Part shown: in pieces, positions 44,501-55,186 of the stretch
How positions within the stretch are numbered: the first letter of the stretch is position 1
How the letters are laid out: the number at the start of each line of letters is the position of its first letter
From: Ephydatia muelleri
Taxonomy: Eukaryota; Porifera; Demospongiae; Spongillida; Spongillidae
Length of the DNA stretch: 64,000 nt
Reading direction: 5' to 3'
Assembly: GCA_013339895.1 (NCBI GenBank)
Contig: JABACO010000053.1
Span: 62,001-126,000, forward strand
The notes under the pieces: model-generated
What the model was told of the DNA's origin: nothing
The model's database searches: none
What the model saw: the letters and a program-made list of their open reading frames with translations, nothing else
Position numbers and translations under genes: made by a program

Positions 44501-45446
44501 GCTGGACGAAGATGAAGGTTGACTGGACGAGGACAAAGGCTGACTGGATAAAGATGAAGGTTGACTGCACGAGGACAAAGGCCGACTGGATGAGCGCTGC
44601 ATAGATGAGGACGAAGGCTGACTGGACAAGGACAACAGTTGACTCGACAAGGACAAAGACTGGCCGGATGAGTACATGTACAAATAAGGCTGAATAGATG
44701 AGGTTGCCATCAAAATTCTAATAATACGTGCGCACGTGTTTAGGAAATATTGATACGAATAAACATTAAGCATAGTACAGTACAGGATTCGTTGTCGCCG
44801 GTTTGACTAAAGTTTTAAAGTTAGATATTGACATAGTGAAATAAATAGACGTCGTTATTGTCTCTATTTCGTGCTGCTTACGTCGAACTCGGCCGCCGGA
44901 GGCCCGGAGCCAAGAAAATTGTTGGAAGGTATTAATTAGAATATGCTATATTCATGCGCAAATATGCATGCACCTTAGCTTATCCGTGGGAGCGGCTTCT
45001 CTGAAACGTTGTACCAGAAGTGACAACTCCAAAAGTACTGACCATGCATACAGTACTGCACAGTCATTTGTCCGCATGCCCTTCTGCCCAGTATGGCTCA
45101 GAGGTCTGAAAGCACAATTGATCTGTGATGTTATCTGTATATGTCGCTCAGTACCCTATGTATTGTCACGAAGTGGTACAAACGATCAGCGATTATTCAT
45201 GTACGTCGTGTGCATGTGCAGCGATTTCGATAACTTTAATAAGGGCATCGACAAATTGTTATTTTTGTTAAGCGCTGATAGGCGGCGCTCTCAGATGAAT
45301 TGCGTTAGCGGTAGAGGCGCCTGAGACGATGAATTGCAGTACAGGTTTCGTGATCTAACCACGGGCAGCTATTATAAGGCCCAATGATTGTCATTAATTG
45401 TTCGTTGTTCCGAGTGTTACTTTTCCGTTGTTGTGAGCCCCCACTG
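41562..45446 (-). mobile_element. Tigger/pogo-type DNA transposon with ~750-bp TIRs
   Basis: Both ends start CAGTGGGGGCTCACAACAAC, with TA on either side (41560-41561 and 45447-45448), the target duplication of Tc1/mariner/pogo elements. The terminal inverted repeats are exceptionally long: 41562-42308 and 44700-45446 are inverted copies with only a few differences by eye, and a patchy match continues further left. Total 3885 bp. It lies in an intron of gene W, opposite in orientation to it. Confidence 0.9.
42715..44773 (-). pseudogene. Pogo/Tigger transposase, one frameshift
   Basis: From ATG at 44773 (inside the right TIR) come about 24 residues, a long Ser/Gln/Pro-rich run of SQPSSSS repeats (to about 44320), then a helix-turn-helix of the Psq/CENP-B type (KFLTVEQKKEVIQEVC ... 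YGIGKTQVYKLFK), a second DNA-binding segment (SDGWFYRFRWRYNI) and the DDE_1 catalytic region. Catalytic Asp residues are in NMDETGLFF, ALLMDGFSGHE and SIFQPLDQGI, the last two 32 residues apart, within the pogo range. A single frame change near 43590 separates the first and second Asp; otherwise the frame is open to 42715. This suggests recent activity or an assembly indel. Length is about 690 codons including the low-complexity N-terminus. Confidence 0.85.
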
Positions 45447-45471
45447 TACTATGAATGCTGTTTACTTCTAG

Positions 45472-45735
45472 CCATCAACGCGAATGATATTAATTCACTC
45501 ACGATTTGTGGGGCATATTGGCAGCTCCAGAAAGTGAACGCAAACTGGCCACTTGAAAATTTGCTTGATGTGGTATGTGCCCAGCAATACTCCACGTGAC
45601 TAACATTTAATCAGGAGTTCCCGCATACTAAAGGCATATGAGATCGAGTACTACCTCATGGGACTTGAAAGTGGCGTAAAAAGGCAGCTTTCTTTGCTTC
45701 TATCCAGTGTGAACAAGCACATCGTATTGCCAGAG
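45472..45735 (+). CDS. Gene W, two exons after the Tigger insertion
   Basis: Acceptor TTACTTCTAG, then INANDINSLTICGAYWQLQK and NWPLENLLDV; its phase matches the exon ending at 41438. The second open stretch (45615-45735) reads SSRILKAYEIEYYLMGLESG then VKRQLSLLLSSVNKHIVLPE, ending CCAGAG|GTTAGT. A normal donor after GATGTG would put the second stretch out of frame; using a donor at CCAC|GTGACT leaves a 19-bp intron and keeps frame. Either a tiny intron or an indel is needed. No domain recognised. Confidence 0.45.
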
Positions 45736-46691
45736 GTTAGTTGCCACGACAGTGAGTTGTACCATAGATGGTAACTTTCCTCAGATTATCACTGTTATAT
45801 TGATGCGGACCTTTAAATTGTCGAGGCACGAAGCAATAAAAAGTTACCTCAGCCACACGCTGCCTGCATGCATCGTGCGTTAATTTTATACAGTGTACTC
45901 ATTCATACATCTATGAATACCAACCAAGGCTATGAATATAATTAGCCGTACGTAATCTAATTAGAGTGGAATGTGGTGCTGGTGCTAGCTTCCAAGCGGT
46001 ATATGATTCTGTACAATCGCATATTTGATCCGCGTCTGATTGGCACCGATTCTCGGCGTATGGAACAAATATGTAATTCATATATTGTACACATTTGTAC
46101 TGATCACATATATGATTCAGAGGTGCTTTGCATATTTGTTCCAAAGCGGATGGAGGGTCTAGAGGAACGTTTTCTGTTAGGACACAAGGAGTAGCAAATG
46201 GCTTATCGCACGTCGTATACAGGCCAGGGCTAATTGTAAGAGGAGTCTTCTCTACAGCAATGGCGGCGCGTATACGAAGGTGATGATCGAGGTACTGCGC
46301 AAGCAGGAAGGTGAATTCGAACGTAGTACTTGCATGGGGTGTGTTGTTTCAAACAGAAGAGTTGAAACGGCTATTGCATGATAAATATTGATTCAGATTT
46401 TTTACAAACTGCCATTTCTCATGAAGGCATACCATGACCACAAAGACGACTTCTCTTCTCACTCATGTTCTGGTGTGAGGGGCAAATACCCACTGACATC
46501 ATGTTGGGGAAACCTCCAGGGGTAACTACTACCAATACCTTGGGCATGGAACAAAAGGAGAATCAAGCAGCTGTAGGATCGTGAGATACATGTAGAAGGG
46601 AGATAGGGTGTGGTCGTATTGTCCTGCTGTACCCCAGGGGCATTCTAAGAAGCTTCAAAAAGTGTATGTGTGTGTGTGTGTGGGGGGGGGC
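45736..46691. other. Intron-like region of gene W
   Basis: No exon supported. 45970-46150 is AT-rich with inverted words such as CATATTTGTTCC and GGAACAAATATG, similar in character to 48850-49060. Confidence 0.4.
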
Positions 46692-48277
46692 AGATCAATA
46701 AATGGGCAATTTACATGGATGCATTATCATTGCATGATGAAATCCGCACCGCTCTGTTGTATGGTGAGAGGGCTAACCCTAACCCTAACCCTGGCAGACC
46801 ATCTAAGTTCTGTAGAGTATGCTTGGTATGCTACCTATACCTATGCTACCTATATACTGATATACATGTATGTTTTAATTCAGTTAAGGTACACCTTGTG
46901 CCATTTAGGCTGATGCAAATGAATCATCGGACATGATTGCTGAGCTGCGCACCAAATCTAGCAGTATGATAGAGTTTACTAAGATTTCCTTTGCTAATGG
47001 AAGTGCAAGAGCACAATTGAAAAAATATCTGGATTGTGTGACATGCCCACACCAATCCTCAAGCTGACATGCATATCCACCAACCATGCCAGCATGCTCT
47101 TTATATTTCCCTAATCCAGGTTTTTAGAATTGCTTATTGTGGTACACTTCGGACATCTATGCTTGATGCCTACCAGGGTACCTGTGATGCATTTGTTCAA
47201 GCCATCAAAGAGCATAACCCCAGTATGCTGAAAAAAAAGGAAGGTCCATCTTGTGCTACACCTTCCGGCAGCATTACGCGAATTTGGCCCTACATCTGCG
47301 TACAACACTGAAAGGTACACAAATTGGATGTGTCACATTTTCACCAATGCTGATATGTGACACATGTAGGTGCGGGCATTTAATTCCCTGGTTCGCTGCA
47401 TTCTAATCGCCACAATCCCAGACATGATATAGCTGTTGGGTTCAGTGTTAGAGAGCACCTATAACTTATGATGTCGCTATGGACCAAACAATGAACGGTG
47501 GGTAATTATATACTATATGAAACTTTGATTATAACTGACTGACATAGCTGTAGTCCTGCTATCCGCAAACTGTTTAAGACTACTGAAGTGCTACACTTCA
47601 TGAATGGGTACACACCCAAGACTCACACACATGGAGAATTTGGGTATGTAAATACCATGCATTGATATGGTATACAATGGCCCCCCTCTCTTGAAGACAT
47701 CACGGAAGCTCCAAAAGCTGTCTGATGTGCTAATATATTGTAAGTGTGAGCAGAGCTGTGCACTAGGTTGCCTACTAGATGGGGGGCATTATCAGCTGCA
47801 TGCAGCAGCATGGAGCTGAAACCAGCATGATGCATTAGGGTATTTGTACAAATGTACCGCTGGGACAAAAAAATGCCATCATCAAAGTGACTAACTGCAT
47901 CAAGTTGTTCTACCGTAACAAAGTAAGTATATAGCATGTGTCACAATATAACACGTCTTGGTAACGTAGATACAGTATGGAATTCTTCACGCCTGTTTTA
48001 TGGAAAGGAGTGGTTTAACATATTGCCTCATTCAGCTGTTTGAAGGAATGGTGGGCTCATTTGGGGAAGCCATATTGAACGATATAGACTGTCCTCTTTT
48101 GACACTGACCAAACAGCTTCTACTTGTACCATCTTCTACCCTTGTATGTGCTGTTTCCATTTGTCACCACAGCAGCTCCTGCACCCTGAAAGAACAGTCC
48201 AATGGACAGCTTTTGTTTAAACATTATTGGAACAATGACATGTATGCCTACAACATCTACTGTATGTCCAATGATTA
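46692..48277 (+). pseudogene. Gene W, 3' exons, family shared with V
   Basis: Exon 46692-46825 (INKWAIYMDALSLHDEIRTA ... ERANPNPNPGRPSKFCRVC) is followed in phase by 46909 onward (ADANESSDMIAELRTKSSSM), then 47120 onward (VFRIAYCGTLRTSMLDAYQG). After an A8 run near 47230 the better frame is HLVLHLPAALREFGPTSAYN, and near 47375-47460 are AFNSLVR and NRHNPRHDIAVGFSVREHL. Further exons are about 47540-47640 and 47835-47921 (NAIIKVTNCIKLFYRNK); the last, 47976-48277, is intact: YGILHACFMERSGLTYCLIQ ... ILNDIDCPLLTLTK ... CHHSSSCTLKEQ ... FKHYWNNDMYAYN and a stop. The order resembles, from memory, a multicopy family of unknown function in basidiomycete fungi and sponges. At least two frame problems in the middle indicate decay or assembly indels. 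Confidence 0.55.
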
Positions 48278-48640
48278 ATGTGGTTAACTTCTAATTCTAA
48301 ATATACGACAACAATAGTATTAAGCGCGTGCGCTGTAAAAAAAAAAACAAATAAGGGGATGACAAGTGTTCTCCTGCGTAACAGAAGAATGTCATATTCG
48401 TGCATGTAGCTGCTCTCTTCCTAATGACAGAATTGAATCAGCTAAAGAGAGGAAGCTGGCTATGCTGATACAAGCTACAGTCATGATCAACCGTGAACGC
48501 GAAGCAATCGGGCATTAGTCTCGTACCCAGACCCACCATGACGTAAGTGTTTATCGCTTACACTAGTGTAAGCGATAAACACTTACGTCATGGTGGGTCT
48601 GGGTACGAGACTAATCAGGCATCGGTGAACGACAAAGAGG
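48278..48640 (+). other. Exon-like segment hosting a palindromic element
   Basis: After a possible acceptor (GCATGTAG near 48410) the plus strand is open: CSLPNDRIESAKERKLAMLI and NREREAIGH, where the palindromic element starts. Beyond it a donor-like AAAGAG|GTAGGC occurs. The gene is not identified; it may be a further exon of gene W or of a neighbour. Confidence 0.3.
48516..48613. mobile_element. Perfect 98-bp palindromic Mutator-like MITE
   Basis: Two 49-bp arms are exact inverted copies with no spacer, starting TAGTCTCGTACCCAGACCC. The flanks ATCGGGCAT (48507-48515) and ATCAGGCAT (48614-48622) are a 9-bp target duplication with one mismatch. The terminal 19 bp equal those of the helicase-carrying element at 7013-7735, so it is a minimal member of that family. 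In a transcript it would form a long hairpin. Confidence 0.9.
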
Positions 48641-49946
48641 TAGGCACCAGTAAGCGTTTTTTATTTTAGGTTCGACGTTTAATTGGAACATCGTGCTACC
48701 TTCTCCATTTGCCAGCGTTCTTTGGATGATTCGTTGAATGGAACTACGTGCAGTCTATGTACTTGTACATTTGTATGCTTTTTTTGAAAACGGATTATAT
48801 TTTAACAGAAATCTACTAGTGTAGAAGCCAGGATAACCAAACGCATGGGGACTGGGCACATATTTGATACAAATATCTGGTACACATATGGCATCGCATG
48901 TTTGGTGTGGACTGAGCGCCACATATTTGGCGCAAACATCTTACATATTTCGTCCATTGAATGAAGCTCCATATTTGATTCATATCGGCTACTTATATTA
49001 TATTTTATGTGCCAAATATGTGTACGTATATTTGATACATATATGGTAGGTAAGTAGTACTCGCTGTAGTACATGTAGCATGAAGACAGCTGGACTTAGA
49101 TAATTCAATGCTGCATGCATGTCAAATTAACATGTATAGCCATGCATGTACTGCTGTCCCGTTGATGTTAGAAGCCCCAGAGATAATACATATAGATCCC
49201 TGGAGCGCCCAGCGAGTTGGGAGGAGGAATGCAGACGTTCGCTAGGGCGGGAATGAGTACCCGTCCTGACCACGCCCCCGCCTAGGCTGGTCATGGGCCT
49301 CGAGCCTTCCTAGAAGAATAGAAAATGGAACGGGAAGAAGGCAAACAAGCTGTATACAGTACTATTTTAGAATCTCTCGAATGCAGGTGGAATTGAATCA
49401 ATTTGACGTTACTTGGAGGAATAATGTTGTCCTGAAGTCATAATCGCCCGCCCGCCAGCGTGCTATAAGTATAATGAGGAGGACCAGAAACTAAAGATTA
49501 GTTTGGTGTGGCCTTATATGCGCGAGCGCTGGTTCAAAGTTAGAATCGTTGTGTTAATATGCGTCATATATGTTATGCGAAGTAGAGTGTGTACTCAACC
49601 AACTAACAAATCCTGCTTTATAGCAAATAAACTGCCTCCGATGTAAGGTCTTTGTTAATGAGCTTTGAGTCCACCATAAATTGTAAATACCTTAATTCTA
49701 ATTTTAAAACCTAATGTCACGACCGAAACAGCCGTGTCCCACACTTTTAAGTGTCTCGTGATTACTCGCGTGACCAAGAACAAATAAATAAAATAGTAAG
49801 TACGGTTTGGGCCCTTTTTGGCGTAGAAAATCGTCTGAAAACAATTGAGAACTGTAGACTGTTCGGATGTTAGATGCTTTTTCTATCAGTGTGCTCACCA
49901 GTCTCGTGACAGGTTGCAATTTACCTCAGCAGTTGACGAGAACGAT
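48641..49946. other. Intergenic region upstream of VAP
   Basis: No gene. 48850-49060 is rich in CATATTTG/CAAATATG words on both strands. 49190-49320 is GC-rich (CCACGCCCCCGCC) and, with 49440-49470, could be part of a TATA-less promoter for the VAP gene; this is inference from position and composition only. Confidence 0.4.
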
Positions 49947-50019
49947 ATGGCTGCCGAGAGACCAGATAAAAAGCACCAAGCGATCGAACTGGATCCTCCA
50001 GTTGAGTTGGTCTTCAGAG
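49947..50019 (+). CDS. VAP: VAP gene, exon 1
   Basis: ATG at 49947 opens MAAERPDKKHQAIELDPPVE then LVFR, ending in phase 1 at CAGAG|GTGGGC. The I-E-L-D-P-P-x-E-L-x-F block is the start of the MSP (major sperm protein) domain of VAMP-associated proteins, which in animals begins within the first 10-15 residues. No other ATG lies in frame nearby. VAP proteins sit on the ER membrane and bind FFAT-motif proteins to build membrane contact sites and guide lipid transfer. Intron 1 runs to 51330. Confidence 0.88.
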
Positions 50020-51330
50020 GTGGGCATTATGTAACTCACTAGTTCCTTTTTTGGTCGTCCCCTTCTTAATATTAACCGATTATACGCGGAATTGTAACAT
50101 GTTTATCATTTTTCATGCATGGTATCAGAATACGTTCGTACTGTATATACCACATGCATGGCGTGGAATTTTTCAGAGAGACAATTTTTGTGAAGTTTCG
50201 TTTTGCAGTGATTGTGATCGACGCAACTCTTTTGAGCGAGAGATGATCATTGGTATATAATGTCTCTGATTGAACAATACGTATGTTGTTATGTATGTAC
50301 ATAGCTAGGTGTACGTGAGTGGACTTTGTGTTGTGTGTGGGTGCATACATGGTTGTATACTTAGGGATGCGTTGGTAGCAAACGCTGAATGTACGTATAT
50401 AGTAATGTGTTGATAGCCGTGTATGTGCGCTGAGTGTGCAGTAATCAGACCTTATCACGCGCTGCATTCCTCCCCTACATGAAGACTGTAAGATATAGCT
50501 ATTTCACTTTTGCACAGACCCTGTTGGTATAACAATCATTCATTTACGCCGTACACAATAACCACTGGAAATGTCCTGCTATCACGGCCAGCTCAGGCTG
50601 CGTATAGACGCATATTTGCGTCTTCCGCGTATAATCGGTTAATCCAAATCAATTTAACAAGCAATTAACAAGCTGCGCGTTAAGTACCACCTTTCAAATA
50701 GGCTTATTAATATCGTTTTAAAACGGATGGACACTGGGTGGGATTGAGAGAGGCAGCGGAGAGTGCTTTTTGGTGGAGGTGGAGAAGCGACATGCTGCAA
50801 CCTTGCTTCTCCTATCTTATATTACCACACGTTTCATTTTTGTTGTATTTCACGATGAAGCTCTGTAAGGGATTTGTATGCAACGAAACATTGCGGAAGT
50901 TGCTAATGAGACACGCGAAGTCGCGCTTTTCGATTTTTGGGGGGGCAACTTCCGGTAACTGTGAGCGCTGTGACATTTGCACCGTAACTGGCGAAGGTAC
51001 TTCATTTTGGAATACAGTCAGGCATTCATTTACCATTAATTTAGTACTTGCTGTGTTTCTTCGTGAAGTTCCTATAAGGACTTATGTTATGTCAAACACA
51101 ACCAATCAATTTGTGACGTCAGAAGGCAAAAGGTCCATTGCTTGTATATTGATAAATTGATTTGGATTAATTTTAAGAAGGGGGGCCATTAAACTAAAAG
51201 ACAATCCCTTTTTTATGGTTTGTTTTTCTACTTTTGGGGGTAATGTGGGAGGTGGACGAACTTTGTTCATTAAAGCAGCAAAAACTGCGTGAAATAAATG
51301 TCGATGACATCTTAATTAAACTATGCACAG
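50020..51330. other. VAP intron 1, no gene
   Basis: 1.3 kb between VAP exons 1 and 2. The ORFs at 50072-50467 and 50738-51160 lack motifs and sit inside the intron; no mobile element was recognised. Confidence 0.6.
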
Positions 51331-51483
51331 GACCTTTCACTGAGGTAGTCATATCCTCGCTGAAGCTCAAGAATCCGACAAAAAACACTATTCTCTACAA
51401 AGTGAAAACAACGGCACCCAAACATTATTGCGTGAGACCAAACAGTGGTATCCTGAACGCCGGAGAAGAAGCTCCTGTTTCTG
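51331..51483 (+). CDS. VAP: VAP gene, exon 2 (MSP core)
   Basis: After ATGCACAG the phase-1 frame reads [20 protein letters not shown] then [20 protein letters not shown] and ends TTTCTG|GTAAGA. GPFT-V-LKL-NPT and KVKTTAP-x2-YCVRPNSGI are the most conserved blocks of VAPA/VAPB MSP domains, and the Lys residues in K-V-K-T-T are part of the FFAT-binding face. All key positions are kept, so the domain is expected to fold and bind. The reading frame upstream of 51331 is intron. Confidence 0.92.
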
Positions 51484-51568
51484 GTAAGAGTACTTTCGTT
51501 TTACATATTTGTGAAGGTGTATATTGCAGCTTTGTGGTCCATTCTTTTAACCCTCCATTTTCACACAG

Positions 51569-51678
51569 TGATGTTGCAACCTATTGACCTCCCGGACTCG
51601 GAGCAGAGCAATCACAAGTTCATGGTCCAAACAATGTTTGCTCCACCAGACTTCACACCCGATCAGCTGGAAACAGCG
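51569..51678 (+). CDS. VAP: VAP gene, exon 3 (MSP end)
   Basis: After TTTTCACACAG the frame gives [20 protein letters not shown] and [17 protein letters not shown], ending in phase 0 at GCG|GTGAGT. V-M-L-Q-P and HKFMVQT-FAPP match the last strands of the MSP domain; Lys and Met of K-F-M-V contact FFAT peptides in known VAP structures. Intron 2 is 85 bp. Intron 3 that follows is 6.4 kb and packed with repeats and a transposon. Confidence 0.92.
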
Positions 51679-52079
51679 GTGAGTTAACTGAGACCGTAAT
51701 ACGAGTGCGGACCCCTGGCATTTTTAAATGCCTCCGTTTCTGCGAAGGTATATGTTTCCGTTGCCCTTTTGGGGGTGGGGCCAGGGTGTGGGAGGAAGAG
51801 CGTGTTTCATTGTCAACACTAGCATTGGAGTCCATGCAATGCTGTTGGACTAGCATTCCACGTGTAAGATTCCTTACTTAGACACACGCATACACATTGA
51901 CCTAAGTAATTGCATCCATTCCTGTTCAATGGTAGAGGGAGCTGCTGCAGTGTGTGTGTGTGTGGGGGGGGGGGGAAGTAGAGCATCCTGTTACACAGGA
52001 TGTACAGTGGAGGGACTTACACTTACATGAGGTAGAGAGCTGTAGCTGTCATGTAATGAGTAACTATAAGCCAGACCTT

Positions 52080-52510
52080 GGATAACATGAGGCCCCTCCC
52101 TCCTGAAGCACGAGGTCCCTCCCTCCTGATAACAGGAGGCCCCCCCCCCTCCTGATAGCATGTGGCCCCTCCCTCCTGATAACATGAGGCCCCTCCCTCC
52201 TGAAGCACGAGGTCCCTCCCTCCTGATAACAGGAGGCCCCCCCCCTCCTGATAGCATGTGGCCCCTCCCTCCTGATAACATGAGGCCCCTGCCTCCTGAT
52301 AGCACGAGGTCCTACCCTCCTGATAACATGAGGCCCCTCCCTCCTGATAGCATGTGGCCCCTCCCTCCTGATAACATGAGGCCCCTCCCTCCTGATAGCA
52401 TGAGGCCCCTCCCTCCTGATAACATGAGGCCCCTCCCTCCTGATAACATGAGGCCCCTCCCTCCTGATAGCATGAGGCCCCTCCCTTCTGATAGCAGCCC
52501 CTCCCTCTTG
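52080..52510. repeat. 24-bp minisatellite in VAP intron 3
   Basis: About 17-18 units of CCCCTCCCTCCTGATAACAT plus GAGG, with AGCA/AACA and occasional C-run variants. Because the period is divisible by 3, long ORFs appear on both strands (for example EGGASCYQ on minus); they have no start context or splice logic and are spurious. Confidence 0.95.
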
Positions 52511-54249
52511 GACTGGTGCAATGGCACCACCCTCCCTCCTCCTCTGGTCTATGAGGGCGTCCTGGTTGTGAAAAGTCTTGCAGTTCCATAGCAATGAAAG
52601 TAAGTAGCTTCACAATAACTTCAATCTATGCCAGCTGGACACAGTGGTACAATATACAAAAGGTCTTTGATGGTTAAAAAGTTGGTACACTTGATTCCTT
52701 CTTTTTTTGTTGATTGCCTCAGTGTCTGGGATTATGATTTAATCCAACTTGTGGCCACCAGTCAAGGGTCATGGAGTTAGTGTCTGTAGTTAGATGCATT
52801 GTCACTGGTGCTGTGTGCAATGTTGCCATGTCAGTGGTGCTGTGTGTAGTGTTGTCTGTCCACAACTATTTCATTACTGGAGAAAAATGTAGATGTTTGA
52901 ATCGACACCTCTGTGTAGAAAATGATCCCTAGCAACCAACACATCCACCATGAACATATTCAAACAAAACAACACAATCACATGTGACGACTGCTGGCTG
53001 TCTCTTACAAGCAGAATGCATCTGTTGTTTGGATGGGGAGGAGGCTGTGCAGAGGCAGTTAGTAAGTGTTGGGATTTAAAAGGAGGCGGCACCCGGTTTG
53101 TAACCGTAGTGATGCTGATGTTAATGTGTGCCCACAACACTTGGTGCAAAAGTGGCCTACAGGTCTGCTTTTATTTTATTTTAATTTTAATTCAATTGCA
53201 TGTACCCTGTTTTATAGATACAGATTGTTGTATTACAGTAGGTACGTCGGTTCAACCGACGCTATTGATCCATCTGGCTGAATCATCGATTTTATCTACG
53301 GGCCTGTTACCCTCTTTGGTTATCAAGGGCCTATGGCAGAGCCTCAGCACACAGCTCCGCACCTGAATTAATTGTTGGCAAGTATGAATGGCTTAAAGAG
53401 TAGTACAGGCCACAATACAGATGTTTGTGCATGCTACTCAGCATAAATTTGGTATTTGCAGACAAGGGCCAGGTTAAACTATAGTGTCGCCAACATCAGT
53501 TGCCATGTGAGGGCTACCATTCTACTGCACAGGAGAGTGTTAAATGGTATTGTCCATGCTCAATGAGCCAAGGATTCAAATAAACAGTGGTATGAGGCAC
53601 AGCTTCCTGCAAGAAATCAGCATTGTTTTTGAACACACGTTATGTCTATTTATGTTCAATATGTACATAAATTGATGCACAACAGTATAGCTGCAAACAA
53701 TAACACAGAAACCACACGCACACACACCACTGAGGGCAGAAAGATAGTGAGCAATGGCTCGAAATGTTCAGCTTGTTGGCTGGCAATGTTTACCACTTGT
53801 TGGAATTGTGTAGGGTAACAGCTTTCCCATTTGGTTTCGCTTCTTGCATTGCACACACGGTGCTCCGAATATGCGGGCCTTCGTACTGTAGCATGTATGC
53901 TTAACTTAGCCTGCGTCTTGTCCATACGAAAGCTACAGGCATTCCTTTGCACATGTGGGTATGATTGAATTCACTCTGGAGCTGGTGTATCCATGATATA
54001 CATATTGTGTCCCATGGTGTTATGTTGGTTTATGCTTGTGTGTAGTTGCTGTTTGCAGTTGAATTCTTATGATAATATAGTGTTATCTGATATATTGAGC
54101 TATTTTTGATAAACTTTTTAACATGTTTGAGTTTATACCTGATTGTCTAGTGATGGAGGTTGAATATGTTTGCCAAATTAGCAAGTGCTAGAAACATTTG
54201 AACATAATAACGGTTGTTCACCGTTCATTGAACTCTTTGAAATCCATCA

Positions 54250-54880
54250 GGCCGGTGGTTTGTCCTTCCAACCTCCAGCCCATCAGACGAGTGGTTTGCC
54301 CACTCCATCATGCCAGTGGTTTGCCCACTCCATCAGGCCAGTGGTTTGCCCACTCCATCAGGCCAGTGGTTTGCCCACTCCATCAGGCCAGTGGTTTGCC
54401 CAGTCCATCAGGCCAGTGGTTTGCCCACTCCATCAGGCCAGTGGTTTGCCCACTCCATCAGGCCAGTGGTTTGCCCACTCCATCAGGCCAGTGGTTTGCT
54501 CACTCCATCAGGCCAGTGGTTTGCCCACTCCATCAGGCCAGTGGTTTGCCCACTCCATCAGGCCAGTGGTTTGCCCACTCCATCAGGCCAGTGGTTTGCC
54601 CACTCCATCAGGCCAGTGGTTTGCCCACTCCATCAGGCCAGTGGTTTGCTCACTCCATCAGGCCAGTGGTTTGCCCACTCCATCAGGCCAGTGGTTTGCC
54701 CACTCCATCATGCCAGTGGTTTGCCCACTCCATCAGGCCAGTGGTTTGCCCACTCCATCAGGCCAGTGGTTTGCCCACTCCATCATGCCAGTGGTTTGCC
54801 CACTCCATCAGGCCAGTGGTTTGCCCACTCCATCAGGCCAGTGGTTTGCCCAGTCCATCAGGCCAGTGGTTTGTAGTTTG
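54250..54880. repeat. 25-bp minisatellite in VAP intron 3
   Basis: About 24 very uniform units of CCAGTGGTTTGCCCACTCCA plus TCAGG. The 25-bp period makes all three plus-strand frames open (three units spell a 25-residue period), giving overlapping ORFs of 188-244 codons that are by-products. Few unit variants (TGCC for GGCC, CTCACT for CCCACT) indicate recent expansion. Confidence 0.95.
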
Positions 54881-55080
54881 CCCCTCCAACCCCCAGCTTT
54901 GAAGTACATGCACCCATAAGAATAAAGTACGGGAGGAGGCCAGTAATTTAAGATCATCAACACAGGAGTATTGGATGCCCTGTACTGTTCCCTCTACACA
55001 ACCAATTCGTGTGTATTTGACACTTCTAGTTATTGCTGTTGGTTATTTATATGAAGCGGGCGTGCTACAAGCACACTTGA

Positions 55081-55186
55081 GCATGTAATGGTCTACTAAC
55101 CAGTCATATACGTAATAGTCTACTAACCAGTCATATACGTAATAGTAATAGTTTACTAACATGTAATAGTCTACTGTCATACATGT
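55081..55186. repeat. Short tandem repeat hosting a hAT insertion
   Basis: Three imperfect copies of CTACTAACCAGTCATATACG plus TAATAGT. Related sequence (TTTACTAACGAGTCATACAC) resumes after the hAT element at 57980, so the transposon interrupted this repeat. Confidence 0.7.

Larger units (their letters stand above)
51679..55080. other. VAP intron 3, left part
   Basis: Intronic sequence holding two minisatellites (52080-52510 and 54250-54880), a GT/poly-G tract near 51950-51975, and otherwise unremarkable DNA. No independent gene is supported. Confidence 0.6.

Noticed and set aside
52023-52613. 176- and 196-codon minus-strand ORFs and the 143-codon plus ORF
   Set aside because: 24-bp minisatellite within VAP intron 3; open in several frames simply because the unit has no stops.
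54185-54919. 244-, 234- and 188-codon ORFs
   Set aside because: Same 25-bp minisatellite read in three frames, inside an intron.
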